Shown here piece by piece: positions 54,297 through 56,997 of a stretch of 56,997 nucleotides of DNA (the first letter of the stretch is position 1; each line of letters starts with the position of its first letter). The notes below the pieces were generated by a model, which saw only the letters and a list, made by a program, of their open reading frames with translations, made no database searches and was not told the DNA's origin. This stretch comes from Candolleomyces eurysporus (Eukaryota > Basidiomycota > Agaricomycetes > Agaricales > Psathyrellaceae), in NCBI GenBank assembly GCA_027579435.1, contig JANBPK010000963.1, positions 1-56,997 on the forward strand, read 5' to 3'. The translations under genes and the position numbers were made by a program.

Positions 54297-56997
54297 CTAA
54301 TCATAAAGGCTCTTCACCTCGTACATCTTCGTCTCCGACTTGGGAATCACAATATCCCCTGCAACCGGGTCCACATGGTACATCCTGGTGGTCGACCCTG
54401 CAGGCTTCTCCTCTTTCTTTGCAGCGGCAGGCACAGTCGATGCTGCTGCTGCTGCTGTCGCGGCCTTGCTAGCGATACTAGCAGCCCTGCCGTCGGGAAT
54501 CAAGAAGAACTCGTACACGCCGCCCTTCGCTCCGTCATAGATATAGTACCCCTTCCTCTCAAACTGAATGATGTCGCCCTTCTTCAACTCGATGATGTTG
54601 GCGTCGGCGTAGACTACCTCCTTGAATTCGGTCTCGGGAGTGACAAAGTCAGCGAACTCGTCGTTCTCCTCCAGCTTCTTCTTGGTGATGAGATAGTCGA
54701 AATCGACGAGGGAGGCAGTAGGGAGAGGGTGTTCGGCAGTTGGTGCTGAGAGCCAGGTAATCTTCTTCTTGGTCTTTCTAAAGTCGCCCTCCAGATTGAG
54801 GTCCATAGTGATGGAAGTGACGGTGCCTGAGGCGTCTACCTCCTTTGAACGGACGATGGCATTACCCCAATCCATAAGAGTGATCTACGACGAATTGAGT
54901 AAGGAGTTCATAGTAGAATATGATCTGGTACTGACCTCTTCCTGATCCTCAAAGGAAACAGCATCTGCTTGTTCGACGAGAATATGAGAGGTATAAACTG
55001 TCTTCTTCTCTCCAACTTCGGGATTCTTCTTGTGCTTGGGTAGGGTTTTGATTTCAGGCGCTGCTGGACCGCCGTTGATAGTGACAGGGACGCTGGGTGG
55101 TCGTTAAGTCAAGAAGACAGAAGGGGAAACAAGAACACGAACCTCTTATCTTTGACAATAGCCCAATGCCTTGGAGCGATGGGGTCAATAATCTTCTTGT
55201 TGATTGTCCAGATCGAATCCCACTCGAGCGAAACGGCTGCCTGTGACGGACCTTGAAGCAGCATGAATTGCGTCAAAGCTTCGACAGTCATGCCTCGTCG
55301 TCGAATACCTAGATAGACACAGTCAACAGAATTCATCATGAACTGACCTCAGCCAAACGCACCTCGGACAGTTGGGAATCGAGGATCATCCCATCCACTG
55401 ACGTGTTTGTTATCGACGAACCAGTGCAACTTCCGCTTGGACAGCAAAGTATAGACAAAGTTGAGACGACTGAAAGGGTGTTAGTCGAAGAGAGAGTCAC
55501 AGAAGGTCGATATTTTTACCTGAAATCCCAGATATGAACTTTGCGAAGCCCGAGTGCATCAATCATCCACTGATATTGCGGGTTTCGATCGCGGTATTCG
55601 TTGGTCCTAAGAGCATGTGTAACACCCTCGAGGGAATCGACGGCAGGACAGGCAAAATCGTAAGTAGGATAAATCTTCCATTGGTCCCTATAGGTGGAGT
55701 CAGGTAAATACAAATGAACCATTCGCGACCATTGACATACCCAGTGCGATGATGAGGCAGAGGGTTGCAGCGGTAGATGACAGGGTCCCGAAGAGCCTTG
55801 TTGGGATTGTCAACGCTGATCTTGGCTCGGATACACCATCTCAAGCCCTCGGTTGAAGCTGTCTTCATCTCTTCGAAGTGCTTCAGGTTATCCTCGACGC
55901 TGTCGTCGCGATGTTTTGACGCGATGCCATCGAAACGTTCTTTTTGCATCTTGACACGGGTTAGCTATGTCTAAGAAGTTTGAAGATAATCGGCCTACCT
56001 GCTCCTTCTCGGTGTCATCAGCATAGGCCTTGCCCGACTTGATCAGCTGAACGGCGAGTTCGTAGAGTTTGTCAAAGTAATCCGAGGTGTGGGTAACACC
56101 GTCTCCGTGAACCCCCATGAGTTGAAGGTCTTCCATGATTGTCTCTTCGAATTCGGTCTACTGAAAATGAGGGCCATACGAGTAGATCTAAGTTGGGGCG
56201 ACGTACCCTCTCCTTCGAAGGATTGGTATCATCGAAACGAATGAGCATCTTTCCTTTGTACATCCTCGCAAAGTACTGGTTGAGGAGTGCAGCTTTCGCG
56301 TGGCCAATGTGGAGATAACCACTGGGCTCGGGAGGGAATCGAGTGACCACCTGTCCCTCAACGGCACCCTGCAAACCAAGGGCAAAGCCGGCAGCAGTCT
56401 TGGTATTGCGAGCCTTGCTGGCCTTTGCAGCAGCATAATCGGAGAGCAGGGTCTGTGTAGTTTTCAGAGATTCGAGATGCGAGAACCATCGCAGTAAGTG
56501 GACGTGGGTGTTGTTCTTGAGCAGTCCAAGAACCTTGAGGTTGCCTAGCGGACGAAAACGTGAGATGTGGTTCATTGAGAGTGATCGGCTCGCTTAACAC
56601 ACCCTTCAAGGCACCCCATACAGCCCAGTCGGCTGCGGTGACGTCGTGACCAACGAGATATGTTCGGTAGGCCAGATGATCATCGAGAGAGTCAAGAGCG
56701 GACACGATCTCGGGGAATGCGGCCAAGGTTCGCAACTTGGACGCGAGGGCGAGGAATGCAGGTGTCTATGAATCTGTACATCAGCCGTCGGGATCGTCAT
56801 GAGAACGTTGCGGATCGCTAACTTTTGCGCTGTCACCAGCAAGATCTGCTGCCTTGGCCAGGACCTGGATGATTTCATCCTCGGTGGACGCGCTCTGGCC
56901 GTTCAGATCGAGAGAGAGGCCTGGGGCAGCCTCGTCGAAGGCGACGGCGGCGATGCCTGTGTAGGCAGCGAGGGCGGTGGCGCCATAGGGGAAGGGC
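54297..56997 (-). CDS. GUS1: cytosolic glutamyl-tRNA synthetase (partial, 5' end outside window)
   Basis: Class I synthetase charging tRNA-Glu, of the eukaryotic/archaeal GluRS-GlnRS type. The gene runs off the right edge, so the true start is missing. From the edge inward: a GST-C-like N-terminal domain ([31 protein letters not shown]), then the catalytic domain with [20 protein letters not shown] (HIGH), [62 protein letters not shown] (KMSKS equivalent) and [20 protein letters not shown]. The anticodon-binding beta-barrels follow ([33 protein letters not shown]). The C-terminus carries an Ala/Lys linker and an unusual extra element, [20 protein letters not shown], ending SLYD. At least nine short introns. 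Glu rather than Gln specificity fits the GST-like domain found on fungal Gus1. Confidence 0.93.

Overview
The window looks like nuclear DNA of a filamentous basidiomycete, probably an agaricomycete mushroom-former. Almost every gene is cut by several 45-70 nt GT-AG introns, genes lie a few hundred bases apart on both strands, and there are fungus-typical families: the DASH subunit Dad3, White Collar-2, a DUF1776 protein, a Zn2Cys6 factor, and an F-box protein with the short acidic N-terminus common in agaricomycetes. All calls come from reading translations by eye and joining exons by frame and family pattern. No database was searched.

Layout. 0.7-9 kb: NECAP endocytic adaptor (-), COP9 subunit 8 (+), UBLCP1 phosphatase (+), a peroxisomal Nudix hydrolase (+), a secreted type-B carboxylesterase (-). 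9.7-17.5 kb: Drn1/CWF19L1 debranching cofactor (+), a class I aminotransferase (-), arginase (+). 18.3-31.6 kb: a 2,099-residue kinesin (+), a short-chain dehydrogenase (+), White Collar-2 (+), an inverted partial copy of the kinesin tail (-), Arp2/3 subunit ARPC1 (+), Dad3 (-). 31.6-44 kb: an unresolved stretch, a BTB-like protein (+), an AGC-type kinase (-), IPK1 (+), isovaleryl-CoA dehydrogenase (+), a Zn2Cys6 factor (+), a MYND-finger protein (-). 44.5-57 kb: LIS1/PAC1 (-), an F-box protein (-), mitochondrial ATP synthase beta (+), tRNA-Ser(AGA), a DUF1776 protein (+), a 2H cyclic phosphodiesterase (+), a diphosphoinositol-type Nudix (+), and cytosolic glutamyl-tRNA synthetase (-), which runs off the right edge.

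Most genes are conserved housekeeping or regulatory genes. I see no transposon, CRISPR array or secondary-metabolite cluster. Four cytoskeletal genes (kinesin, ARPC1, Dad3, LIS1) lie within 28 kb.

The most unusual structure is an inverted duplication of the kinesin's C-terminal coding region and 3' UTR (about 24.49-25.26 kb, copied at about 28.60-29.33 kb). The copy keeps the intron and an open frame, so it could encode a free-standing kinesin tail, and the two arms flank the dehydrogenase and White Collar-2 genes. Other notable points are a 6-nt microexon in the NECAP gene, a 10-nt microexon in arginase, and a Nudix protein with a PTS1 (SKL) C-terminus and a possible mitochondrial leader from an upstream ATG. 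Several single N characters beside homopolymers look like inserted bases that break genuine frames.
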